A DNA stretch of 16,112 nt from an uncultured Clostridiaceae bacterium (GTDB lineage Bacteria; Bacillota; Clostridia; Clostridiales; Oxobacteraceae), in contig CALCDS010000230.1 in NCBI GenBank assembly GCA_937900065.1, forward strand, positions 1 to 16,112, read 5' to 3'. The notes beneath the pieces were generated by a model. It was not told the origin of the DNA. It made no database searches and was given only the letters and a program-made list of their open reading frames with translations. Made by a program: the position numbers and the translations under genes. Below are positions 7,232 to 14,269 of the stretch, piece after piece; within the stretch, counting starts at the first letter, position 1, and every line of letters begins with the position of its first letter.

Positions 7232-9145
7232 TCAGCATCCAGATGCCTTATCCCTGTCAGTTGCACACTCGGCTCCTTCATTTAAAGCACCGGTCATATC
7301 GTAAGTCGGTACTATGGCTTTTATGGCATTCTTCACTATTTCAGGATGCTCGTCGACCACGCTTTCAAGGCTTTCAACCTTCTTAATCAATGTATCATAA
7401 TCTATGTCGGAAAGCGTGCCCACAAATATTTTCTCATGAGCCGTCTTTTTCAAGCCCTCATCAGCCATCAGAACCTCTTCATACAGCTTTTCTCCAGGTC
7501 TTAGGCCTATGAATTTAATCTTTATGTCTTTGTCAGGCTCAAGTCCTGAGAGCTTTATAAGGTCTTTGGCTAAATCGAGTATCTTTACAGGCTGGCCCAT
7601 GTCAAGCACAAATATCTCCCCTCCCTTTGCCATGGCTCCAGCTTGTATAACAAGCTGTACAGCCTCAGGTATCGTCATAAAGAATCGATTTATTTCAGGA
7701 TGGGTGACCGTCACCGGCCCTCCGTTTTCAATCTGTTTTTTAAACAAAGGTATTACCGAGCCATTGCTTCCAAGCACATTTCCAAATCTTACCGCGACGA
7801 ATTCAGTATCGCTCTTCTTATCAAAGGACTGTATGATCATCTCGCATATCCTCTTTGTAGCTCCCATAACGCTGGTCGGATTTACCGCCTTGTCGGTTGA
7901 AATCATCACAAACCTTTTAGCCTTATATTTATCTGCGCACTGAACGACATTGAGGGTCCCGAACACATTGTTCTTGATAGCCTCTCCGGGATTTTCCTCC
8001 ATAAATGGTACATGCTTATGTGCGGCTGCATGGAATATCACATCAGGCTTATAAAGCTTGAAAGTTTTCTCAACCCTTGTCCTATCTCTTACCGAACCTA
8101 TAACGACTTTTAGATTCAAATTAGGGTATTTGAATTTCAGTTCATTTTGCACATCATAAGCATTGTTTTCATATATATCGAGTATAATCAGTAAACTTGG
8201 ATTAAATTTTGCGATCTGCCTGCAAAGCTCCGATCCTATTGACCCGCCGCCGCCTGTTACCAATACGACCTTTCCTGTAAGATAACCTGCGATGTTTTCT
8301 ATATCGAGTTTAACAGGGTCCCTTCCTAAAAGGTCCTCTATATCGATATCCCTAAGCCTGCTTATCGGAGAGCCGCCGTCCAGCATCTCGCTTACGCTTG
8401 AAAGTATCTTTACTTTGCGTTTTACATCCTTGCATATATCAATTATTTCCCTTTTCTGATTTTGGGGTGCCGACGGCATCGCTATTATTATCTCATCCAC
8501 CCTTTTTTGCTTTACGACCTTATATATGTCCTTCCTTTTCCCGATCACCTGTACCCCGTTTATGAACTTGCCCTGCTTAAACTGGCTGTCATCTATCAAT
8601 CCGATCGGATAATAGCCCAGCTCCTTGTTTTTCTGCATTTCCTTTATTATCCTAGAGCCTGCCGAGCCTGCACCGACCACAAGCACATTTTTGAATGCGC
8701 TCTTTTGCTTACGGCTCCAAAAATATGCCATCCAGAATATCCTGTACGAAAACCTCACGCCTCCAACCGAAAGCATTATAAGCATCCAGGATATCACATA
8801 TATGCTCCTTGGCATCTGCAGGTTAAAGCTAAGACCGTATACATAGCTTAAAATCGTTGCAGTCGTCGTAGCACCAACGATGGATAACAGTTCATTGATG
8901 CTCGCATATTGCCACAAGCTGTTATACAGCTTGAAGAAATAAAACACGACCAAAAATATAAGCGTTATTACAAGTGCCGTGCTGTAATACCTCTGCATGT
9001 CTCCCGGCGGTATTTTTGAATATCTGTCGTCCAATGAAAACCTGAGAAACAGTCCTATTAATATTGAAAGGTTTACAAGCATAGCATCCAATAAAACAAG
9101 TATAAGCACCCTGTATCTGCTTATCATTTTTTTTACCGCATCCAA
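7232..9145 (-). CDS. Membrane-anchored UDP-HexNAc 4,6-dehydratase (CapD/WbpM/PglF family)
   Basis: Predicted dehydratase converting UDP-GlcNAc to the 4-keto-6-deoxy sugar, the first step to QuiNAc, FucNAc or bacillosamine-type residues. The 637-residue length is that of the large membrane-bound subfamily. Four N-terminal membrane segments lie at about 9-33, 53-73, 84-105 and 113-131. A first Rossmann domain has GAGSAGS (158-164) and the catalytic SDR domain has TGGGGSIGS (297-305). The active site reads STDKA (416-420) with MGATK (427-431), so Met replaces the usual SDR Tyr. This is the SMK arrangement typical of WbpM/PglF, not damage. The TTG at 9145 is used as start because AAGGTG lies 5 nt upstream; the ATG at 9127 is an alternative. 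It has its own promoter and a structured 5' leader. It could equally supply an epimerase or reductase encoded elsewhere. Confidence 0.88.
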   Translation of the reverse strand: MDAVKKMISRYRVLILVLLDAMLVNLSILIGLFLRFSLDDRYSKIPPGDMQRYYSTALVITLIFLVVFYFFKLYNSLWQYASINELLSIVGATTTATILSYVYGLSFNLQMPRSIYVISWMLIMLSVGGVRFSYRIFWMAYFWSRKQKSAFKNVLVVGAGSAGSRIIKEMQKNKELGYYPIGLIDDSQFKQGKFINGVQVIGKRKDIYKVVKQKRVDEIIIAMPSAPQNQKREIIDICKDVKRKVKILSSVSEMLDGGSPISRLRDIDIEDLLGRDPVKLDIENIAGYLTGKVVLVTGGGGSIGSELCRQIAKFNPSLLIILDIYENNAYDVQNELKFKYPNLNLKVVIGSVRDRTRVEKTFKLYKPDVIFHAAAHKHVPFMEENPGEAIKNNVFGTLNVVQCADKYKAKRFVMISTDKAVNPTSVMGATKRICEMIIQSFDKKSDTEFVAVRFGNVLGSNGSVIPLFKKQIENGGPVTVTHPEINRFFMTIPEAVQLVIQAGAMAKGGEIFVLDMGQPVKILDLAKDLIKLSGLEPDKDIKIKFIGLRPGEKLYEEVLMADEGLKKTAHEKIFVGTLSDIDYDTLIKKVESLESVVDEHPEIVKNAIKAIVPTYDMTGALNEGAECATDRDKASGC

Positions 9146-9287
9146 ATTATCACCTTATCCTTATTTCAATTGGTTAACCCCATACAGGTTTGCAATTAGC
9201 ATTGCCATAGACTTCACTAGTTCATGGATAACTTTTTAATCTGAATCTCAAAATCAGTTATCCATATAGCATGGATTAAAAATTACT
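9146..9287 (-). promoter_or_regulatory. Structured 5' leader of the dehydratase gene
   Basis: This untranslated leader of about 140 nt carries several pairings. ATGGATAACT (9224-9233) is a perfect 10-bp complement of AGTTATCCAT (9256-9265). ATCCAT (9260-9265) can instead pair with ATGGAT (9271-9276) over a 5-nt loop. TTTTTAATC (9233-9241) can pair with GATTAAAAA (9274-9282). GCAAT/ATTGC (9192-9205) forms a small hairpin. The first two exclude each other because they share the same arm; the first and third would form a pseudoknot. It resembles no riboswitch class I recognise. Confidence 0.4.
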
Positions 9288-9293
9288 TATTTT

Positions 9294-9322
9294 ATTTTAT
9301 CAATAAAGAGTTAACATTTCAA
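9294..9322 (-). promoter_or_regulatory. Sigma-A-type promoter for the dehydratase gene
   Basis: On the minus strand TTGAAA (9322-9317), a 17-nt spacer and TAAAAT (9299-9294) match the vegetative consensus at 5 of 6 and 5 of 6 bases. It lies 37 nt past the TPR gene stop, with no terminator between, so the dehydratase can be transcribed both from here and by read-through from the TPR promoter. Initiation near 9287 gives a leader of about 140 nt. Confidence 0.6.
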
Positions 9323-9359
9323 TATTCGCTGCTTCAGGAAACCTTGTATGCAAAAGATA

Positions 9360-10544
9360 TCACTCGATTATGCTGTCCGCCCAAATTTTACATTGCTTTG
9401 TGATTTCATCATCAGGACTTATGCTGTATGCCTTATATATGCATTCCTTTGCCTTTTTTGTCTTCCCGGCGCTATAATAGGCTATGCCGAGGTTGCATAA
9501 ATATCCTGTATCATATTCTTTTGCTTTGACAGCACGCTCAAGATTTTCAATCGCATTTTTTATATCTCCGAAACTTATATAGCAAAGTCCAAGTTCATTA
9601 TAAATCTCTGAAAAGTCCTCGCCGCTTTCGATGAGTTCATTTAAAAGGCTCATTGCCTTTTTGTAATTTCCAAGTTTCCTATAAGCCAGTGCCGTAAAAT
9701 ATTTAGCTTCGCTCCAGTCATCATACTTTTTTACAAGAGGTATAAGCCTTCTAAGCCCTCCAAGTAAATTATCCTCTATGATACATTTCTTGCCATATTC
9801 AAACTCCATTATATCCTTTAATTCTTCAATTAGCTTTGATACTTCATCTTTGACGCTTTCATCTTCGTCTGAATCCATCACTCTTTCCCATTCGGATAGC
9901 GCCATCGAATATTTCTTTTCATTTAAATAATAGAATCCGAGATGGTATCCTGTAATGCCAAAATCGGGATAATCCTTCTCAAGTTTTAAGAACTCTGTAA
10001 ATGAAAGGTTATAGTAGAGCTCATATTCCTCATCTTTTGCTTCTTTTTTATTGCTTTTTTTAAGCAACTCAGCCCTTGACGATGTCAACTGTTTCAGTGT
10101 CAGGGCAATATTATATCTTATATACTTGTGCATATCTGATATCTTATCCAGAGCGATTAAAAGTATCAAAGCGTCCCAGTATTTTTCTTCTTTAGCACGG
10201 TTTAGCGCTATTGTCATTATATAACTGTCTATATCAACTCCCGTGCTTTTCAATATTTTTATGTACTCGCTTTTATATTTGAAATCATTTGTACATCCCA
10301 GCACATACATCATGCTTATGACTATCTTGTCAAGCTTTATATGGTCAGCATAATCATTGCTTTTTATCCCCTGTACAAGATATTCGGATTTTAATGGCAA
10401 AGGGATACCCTTTGATATTTTCAAAGAATCATTTAAAGCCACGTTTTTGTTTAATTCTATGAAGGCAACATCATTAAGCCTTGTATTCAATTTTTGATAA
10501 AGCCTATCCCACAGCTCATTTCTTTTTTTTAAACTAGATTCCAT
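9360..10544 (-). CDS. TPR-repeat protein of unknown role, first gene of the polysaccharide operon
   Basis: A 394-residue, probably cytoplasmic protein without a signal peptide or membrane segment. The C-terminal half contains tetratricopeptide repeats, clearest at about 200-225, 279-305 (AKYFTALAYRKLGNYKKAMSLL), 313-340 and 348-378 (YLCNLGIAYYSAGKTKKAKECI). The N-terminal 200 residues are helical, charged and not recognised. TPRs usually form scaffolds for protein partners, so a regulatory or assembly role in polysaccharide production is possible but not shown. Start: the ATG at 10544 has GAGGG 9 nt upstream. The ATG at 10553 is too close to that site, and the ATG at 10586 falls between the -10 box and the likely transcription start. 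The gene precedes the dehydratase by 214 nt and faces away from speA. Confidence 0.75.
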   Translation of the reverse strand: MESSLKKRNELWDRLYQKLNTRLNDVAFIELNKNVALNDSLKISKGIPLPLKSEYLVQGIKSNDYADHIKLDKIVISMMYVLGCTNDFKYKSEYIKILKSTGVDIDSYIMTIALNRAKEEKYWDALILLIALDKISDMHKYIRYNIALTLKQLTSSRAELLKKSNKKEAKDEEYELYYNLSFTEFLKLEKDYPDFGITGYHLGFYYLNEKKYSMALSEWERVMDSDEDESVKDEVSKLIEELKDIMEFEYGKKCIIEDNLLGGLRRLIPLVKKYDDWSEAKYFTALAYRKLGNYKKAMSLLNELIESGEDFSEIYNELGLCYISFGDIKNAIENLERAVKAKEYDTGYLCNLGIAYYSAGKTKKAKECIYKAYSISPDDEITKQCKIWADSIIE

Positions 10545-10588
10545 ATAATGCATCCCTCTATTTCTTTGGGTATATGACAACCTCATTT

Positions 10589-10597
10589 ATTATATCA
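10589..10597 (-). promoter_or_regulatory. Extended -10 promoter for the TPR gene and operon
   Basis: On the minus strand TGATATAAT (10597-10589) is a perfect TATAAT with the TG extension. The region 17 nt upstream has no good -35 box, as is common for extended -10 promoters. Transcription would start near 10582, giving a leader of about 38 nt before the ATG at 10544. Confidence 0.55.
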
Positions 10598-10617
10598 TGT
10601 CTAAAGTAAATGTAGTA

Positions 10618-10647
10618 TTAAAAAACAGCCTGCAAGCTGTTTTTTAA
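10618..10647. terminator. Perfect inverted repeat, bidirectional terminator-like
   Basis: Arms TTAAAAAACAGC (10618-10629) and GCTGTTTTTTAA (10636-10647) are perfect complements around a 6-nt loop. The A- and T-runs at the stem ends give a U-tract in either direction, though the GC core is only 4 bp. It sits just upstream of the TPR promoter and could shield it from transcription entering from the right. No clear gene ends into it. Confidence 0.5.
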
Positions 10648-10826
10648 TGCATATACATAAATCGTTTTATGCAAACTTCCTTCCATAAGTGCCGTGCTAT
10701 TATTTTCTATAAGAAGTATGTACAATAAACTATATTTTTAATCATCTTTTATATAACGCTATCCATGCGGGCTGCGAAGTGCGGTAAAAGGCCGAAAAAA
10801 ATTATTTTTTATTTTTTTTATAGTGA
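10648..10826. other. Intergenic stretch without a supported gene
   Basis: This AT-rich stretch between the divergent TPR and speA transcription units has no ORF with a ribosome site. A short GC-rich patch at 10766-10794, with repeated TGCG and a terminal GGCCG, stands out between two AT-rich flanks, the right one a run of A and T at 10795-10820. I could not fold it into a convincing helix or match it to a known RNA family. Confidence 0.5.
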
Positions 10827-10855
10827 TTGCATTCCTATAGTATATAAATTATAAT
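10827..10855 (+). promoter_or_regulatory. Candidate sigma-A promoter upstream of speA
   Basis: TTGCAT (10827-10832), a 17-nt spacer and a perfect TATAAT (10850-10855). Transcription would begin near 10862, about 37 nt before the hairpin at 10899 and about 165 nt before the speA start codon. Confidence 0.5.
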
Positions 10856-10898
10856 ATTATTGTTTTTAAGATAATAAGTAAGCTTAAAGTCGCTCTGC

Positions 10899-10937
10899 AA
10901 AAGCCTAAAACTTATGCATTGGAGTTTTAGGCTTTTT
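10899..10937 (+). terminator. Strong intrinsic terminator in the speA leader
   Basis: Arms AAAAGCCTAAAACT (10899-10912) and AGTTTTAGGCTTTT (10923-10936) pair perfectly over 14 bp around a 10-nt loop, followed by one more T (five-T run 10933-10937). It lies between the candidate promoter at 10827-10855 and the speA start at 11029 and would end that transcript after about 75 nt unless bypassed. Because of the symmetric A/T ends it could also act on minus-strand transcription. Confidence 0.7.
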
Positions 10938-10948
10938 ATCTGAAACCA

Positions 10949-10999
10949 TTGGGGGACAATTTGCAATATCTGTAATTTTCACTGTCATATTGTCCCCAA
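10949..10999. repeat. GGGGACAAT palindrome in the speA 5' region
   Basis: GGGGACAAT (10952-10960) and ATTGTCCCC (10989-10997) are perfect 9-bp complements separated by 28 nt. The pairing continues with TT/AA after one unpaired G. The right arm ends 14 nt before the speA ribosome site, and a weak TTGCAA (10961-10966) lies in the loop. It could be an RNA hairpin, an operator or the footprint of a small palindromic mobile repeat; the sequence alone does not decide. Confidence 0.45.
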
Positions 11000-11028
11000 A
11001 CAATTATCGGAAGAAGGTGTTGATCAAA

Positions 11029-12522
11029 GTGTATAAACTCGACCAGACTCAAACTCCTTTGTTTGATGCATTGATGGAGTATGTAAATCGAAAAACAATT
11101 CCTTTCCATGTTCCCGGGCATAAAAAAGGAGAAGGAATGGATAACAAATTCAAAGACTTCGTAGGCACCAATGTTTTGTCCATTGACGTTACTGTATTTA
11201 AACTGGTTGATAGCCTTCACCATCCTACAGGGGCAATAAAAAAGGCTGAAGAGCTTGCAGCAGACGCTTACGGCTCGGATAGGGCGTTTTTTTCAGTGCA
11301 GGGCACAACTGGAGCTATCCAGGCCATGATATTGAGTGTTGTCTCTCAGGGCGACAAGATAATAATACCGAGAAATGTGCATAAATCGGTTACCGCAGGT
11401 TGTATATTAAGCGGTGCCATACCGGTTTACATGCAGCCTGAAATAGATGATACGATCGGTGTAGCATTGGGTGTAACACCTGAAACCGTGGAAGCGACAT
11501 TGAAGAAAAATCCGGACGCTAAAGCCGTATTGATTATAAATCCGACATATTATGGTGTGGCTGAAGATATCAAAAAGATTGCTAAAATAGTTCATTCCTA
11601 TGATATCCCGCTTATAGTCGATGAAGCGCATGGGCCGCATCTCGGCTTTAATGACAGGCTGCCCACTCCTTCTATATCGGTAGGTGCGGATATGTCAGCC
11701 CAAAGCACTCATAAAATAATAGGCTCTCTGACCCAAAGTTCCCTACTGCATGTAAAGGGCAACAGGGTGGATGCGGACAAAGTGCAGCAGACGATGAATC
11801 TGCTTCAAACCACGAGCCCATCATATATATTGATGGCTTCCTTAGACGTCGCACGCATGCAAATCGCTACAAAAGGAAAGGAACTTCTGGATAAAGCGAT
11901 TGATCTTGCTCAATATGCACGCAGCGAAATAAACAAAATTTCCGGCTTGTACTGCTTTGGAGAAGAAGTGCTAAGTAAAAAAGGAGCTTATGCATTGGAT
12001 CCCACAAAGATGACGATATGCTGCAGGGATCTTGGAATAACAGGCTATGAGCTCGACCAGACATTAGCTGATAAATATCATATACAAGTTGAGCTGTCTG
12101 ATCTTTACAATGTGCTTGCAGTCGGTTCCTTTGGGGACAGCAAGGAAAAAATGGATGCCTTGATAAATGCGCTCAGGGAAATAAGTTCAGAGCATTATAA
12201 TGCTTCAATAAAGCCAAGCCCTGTGCTTGAAATACCCGAAATACCTGAACAGGTCCTATCTCCAAGGGAAGCATTCAACAGCTCAAAAGTGCCGGTGGCC
12301 TTGGAAAACAGCATAGGACAGGTAAGCGGCGAGATTCTGCTCGCATATCCTCCGGGAATACCTGTGCTCTGCCCAGGAGAGCGGATAACCTCTGAAATCG
12401 TAAATTATGTAGAGGAAATGAAAAACGCGGGACTCTATGTCCAGGGGACCGATGATCCTGACGTCAACTATATCAAAGTATTGAGAAATACGGATGCTTT
12501 ATCCTTAAACATTACGGCATAA
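11029..12522 (+). CDS. speA: Orn/Lys/Arg decarboxylase family, SpeA-like (arginine decarboxylase type)
   Basis: PLP-dependent fold-type I decarboxylase of the Bacillus SpeA type, expected to convert arginine to agmatine (or lysine to cadaverine) for polyamine synthesis in the cytosol. The 497-residue protein closely resembles B. subtilis SpeA along its length: TPLFDAL, FHVPGHKKGEGMD (26-38), FFSVQGTTGAI (87-97), IPRNVHKS (113-120), VDEAHGPH (197-204), the PLP lysine K229 in STHKIIGSLTQSS, and the C-terminal YPPGIPVLCPGERI. Substrate specificity within this family is hard to read, so lysine is the main alternative. Start: the GTG at 11029 is preceded by AGAAGGTG with about 9 nt spacing and gives the family N-terminus. 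In-frame TTG codons at 10990 and 11020 are upstream but lack a properly spaced site. The gene is monocistronic, divergent from the TPR operon and convergent with 12576-13409. Confidence 0.88.
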   Translation: MYKLDQTQTPLFDALMEYVNRKTIPFHVPGHKKGEGMDNKFKDFVGTNVLSIDVTVFKLVDSLHHPTGAIKKAEELAADAYGSDRAFFSVQGTTGAIQAMILSVVSQGDKIIIPRNVHKSVTAGCILSGAIPVYMQPEIDDTIGVALGVTPETVEATLKKNPDAKAVLIINPTYYGVAEDIKKIAKIVHSYDIPLIVDEAHGPHLGFNDRLPTPSISVGADMSAQSTHKIIGSLTQSSLLHVKGNRVDADKVQQTMNLLQTTSPSYILMASLDVARMQIATKGKELLDKAIDLAQYARSEINKISGLYCFGEEVLSKKGAYALDPTKMTICCRDLGITGYELDQTLADKYHIQVELSDLYNVLAVGSFGDSKEKMDALINALREISSEHYNASIKPSPVLEIPEIPEQVLSPREAFNSSKVPVALENSIGQVSGEILLAYPPGIPVLCPGERITSEIVNYVEEMKNAGLYVQGTDDPDVNYIKVLRNTDALSLNITA

Positions 12523-12534
12523 TTGAAAAATAGA

Positions 12535-12580
12535 TATAAACAAATCCGCAGCTTGAATGAAAGCTGCGGATTTGTTTATA
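12535..12580. terminator. Bidirectional intrinsic terminator between speA and the convergent gene
   Basis: Two perfectly complementary 20-nt arms (12535-12554 and 12561-12580) enclose a 6-nt GAATGA loop. The GC-rich core is CCGCAGC, and A- and T-rich arm ends give U-tracts in both directions. It begins 12 nt after the speA stop. The TAA stop of the minus-strand gene (12576-12578) lies inside the right arm. Confidence 0.88.
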
Positions 12581-13409
12581 CTCCTCTTATCATTTTAAAG
12601 CTGGTTTCAATATTTTTCGTTTCGATTTTTGAAAGGTATCGGCTGTACCTTTCATTCGAATAGCCAAGAAACTCACTGTAATATTTCAACACATTTATAA
12701 AAAATCCAAGCTTTGCCTGGAGCTGGTTCAAATCATTTTTGAACATCGCATCAGTAAAATATCTCATGCTTTTCTTTTTCTTAGCCGCAAGTCTCCTTAA
12801 ATCACTATAGTACCTGAAAGAAGTATTTATGAACTTGACTCTTTCAAAACTCATAAGCAATGATTTTTTATAAAGAGGCAATATATCATTAAGGACATCA
12901 TAACAATACAATGTATCTTGTGAATCATAACCCTTTATCTTATCCATCATGCATTTAAGCACATCGTTGGATTCTTTCCTCATCTTTAAAAAGCCGTCAA
13001 ATACTTCAGATACAGCCCTGACCCCTTCATCATTTTGCGAAGACAGATACTTTAGTGCCGACTTTGCAGCACTGAAATTTTGCTCTTCACTTTTAAGCTG
13101 GGCATCGTTTTTTATAATCGCATTTATATCGATCATGCGGGTATCAAAGAAAATACAATAATAATAAAAAAGCTTCATAAGATCCATGAGCAATGTTTTG
13201 TCCTTTATCAAGTTTCCATTGCCATCCACTATTATCCTTCCGCTTATGTCCTTGCTTTTAGCCCAGAGCATTTTCCTGCTGTATATTATTTCATGGTAAG
13301 TATTTTCTTTATAAGCCACCGGCTTTGAAGCTTCAGCCATCTCTCCCTTTTCAATAAATGATTCTGTTGCAGTTTTCAAACTGTCGGGTACTTTGCCGTA
13401 TATGGACAT
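12576..13409 (-). CDS. Uncharacterised helical protein
   Basis: A 277-residue protein I do not recognise. It has no signal peptide or obvious membrane segment and appears mostly alpha-helical and rich in Lys, Asp, Phe and Tyr. A basic patch, RRLAAKKKKSMRYF, occurs about 60 residues from the end. A central stretch (LLMDLMKLFYYYCIFF) is hydrophobic but reads as a buried or amphipathic helix. The ATG at 13409 has a very good GAGGGAGA ribosome site 6 nt upstream. It begins 12 nt after the stop of the membrane-protein gene, so the two are co-transcribed and may act together. It ends in the shared terminator. No function is proposed. Confidence 0.7.
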   Translation of the reverse strand: MSIYGKVPDSLKTATESFIEKGEMAEASKPVAYKENTYHEIIYSRKMLWAKSKDISGRIIVDGNGNLIKDKTLLMDLMKLFYYYCIFFDTRMIDINAIIKNDAQLKSEEQNFSAAKSALKYLSSQNDEGVRAVSEVFDGFLKMRKESNDVLKCMMDKIKGYDSQDTLYCYDVLNDILPLYKKSLLMSFERVKFINTSFRYYSDLRRLAAKKKKSMRYFTDAMFKNDLNQLQAKLGFFINVLKYYSEFLGYSNERYSRYLSKIETKNIETSFKMIRGV

Positions 13410-13421
13410 ATATTTTCTCCC

Positions 13422-14159
13422 TCATTTCATCCATTTCATCATCTGCAATTTAAAAAGTCTTGATCTTCTGGAGGACTCATTTAAAAATCTAAAGAGTATG
13501 CCGCGGTAAATCATAACAAACATAAAAAGAATCAAGCTCAATGCAAGCTTTAATATGCTTATTGCATTAAAGTTAAAGATAAACGTCAAATTACCACTTG
13601 ATAGATAATACAGCAATGCTCCGAATATCACATTAGGTATCATCCATTCAGGAAAATTTTCCTTGATAAACTGAAATGAATCCCCAAAAAGCTGTATTTC
13701 GGAATGGTATGTCTGGTATATCAATTCAGGAAGCGGATTTAAAAGCACCCATATGCATACATACACTATAGAATTTATAATCCCTCCATATGGCAATGTT
13801 CCCAGTATCTTTGCGATCACCAGATCATATACCATAAGCACCAGCCACAAATAAAAGTTCACATTGATGACTCTTACAAAATAAGGCTTGAAACTGTATT
13901 TGAAATCTTCTATCGACACTGTATTGCCGTTTATCATGTTTTCAACCAAGTACAGCCATGAACCGGCGCATGCCGATACAGCCAGCGCATATATGATTCC
14001 TCCTATTATAGCTATCCTGCCTACACTGGCGGAAGCAATATAAAGCAGCAGAAAATATACTATCAGGTAAAATAGCGCCTGCCAATTTTTCGTCAATGCT
14101 TTAAATGATCTTATAGCCGTATTTATATAATACCGAATCATAAGTTTTACCATTACCAT
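13422..14159 (-). CDS. Uncharacterised integral membrane protein
   Basis: A 245-residue protein with five or six hydrophobic segments: near 29-45 (ALFYLIVYFLLLYIASA), 47-66, 99-117 (VNFYLWLVLMVYDLVIAKI), 125-143, 175-190 and 202-222. The N-terminus and C-terminus are basic (RSFKALTKNW; SSRRSRLFKLQMMKWMK), suggesting both face the cytoplasm. The layout recalls small clostridial membrane proteins of unknown function; no transporter or enzyme motif is visible. The ATG at 14159 has AGGGGG 5 nt upstream; the ATG two codons later is also possible. It is the first gene of a two-gene unit with its own -10 box, separate from the glycosyltransferase pair to its right. Its link to polysaccharide synthesis rests on position only. 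Confidence 0.7.
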   Translation of the reverse strand: MVMVKLMIRYYINTAIRSFKALTKNWQALFYLIVYFLLLYIASASVGRIAIIGGIIYALAVSACAGSWLYLVENMINGNTVSIEDFKYSFKPYFVRVINVNFYLWLVLMVYDLVIAKILGTLPYGGIINSIVYVCIWVLLNPLPELIYQTYHSEIQLFGDSFQFIKENFPEWMIPNVIFGALLYYLSSGNLTFIFNFNAISILKLALSLILFMFVMIYRGILFRFLNESSRRSRLFKLQMMKWMK

Positions 14160-14192
14160 GTATACCCCCTAGTTTAAGTCATCCCTTCAATT

Positions 14193-14239
14193 ATTATAAC
14201 GTATCAGCAGAAAATTTTTCTACAACCGAAAAATTTTCT
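14193..14239 (-). promoter_or_regulatory. Promoter with inverted repeat for the membrane/helical gene pair
   Basis: On the minus strand a perfect TATAAT (14198-14193) lies 33 nt ahead of the start codon at 14159. The -35 region has no consensus box but overlaps a perfect 12-bp inverted repeat, AGAAAATTTTTC (14209-14220) and GAAAAATTTTCT (14228-14239), with a 7-nt spacer. The repeat could be an operator. It is also 30 nt after the stop of the upstream glycosyltransferase gene, but its AT-only stem and lack of a T-tract make it a poor terminator. Confidence 0.4.
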
Positions 14240-14269
14240 TACCTGTAACAATCAAAGCTTAAAAGAGAT

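Noticed and set aside
10545..10586. Upstream ATG at 10586 as start of the TPR protein
   Set aside because: It falls just 3 nt from the -10 box, before the expected transcription start, so it would not be in the mRNA. The ATG at 10544 has the ribosome site.
10618..10725. A 35-codon minus-strand frame from TTG at 10725, ending in the hairpin at 10618-10647
   Set aside because: No ribosome site before the TTG or the internal ATG, and the product resembles nothing. Its stop falling in the hairpin can be chance.
10936..11223. A 95-codon minus-strand frame over the speA leader and 5' end
   Set aside because: It is antisense to the conserved SpeA N-terminus, has no ribosome site and no promoter.
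14209..14239. Inverted repeat as terminator of the glycosyltransferase pair
   Set aside because: The stem is almost only A and T with no T-tract after it. A promoter-associated operator is at least as likely.
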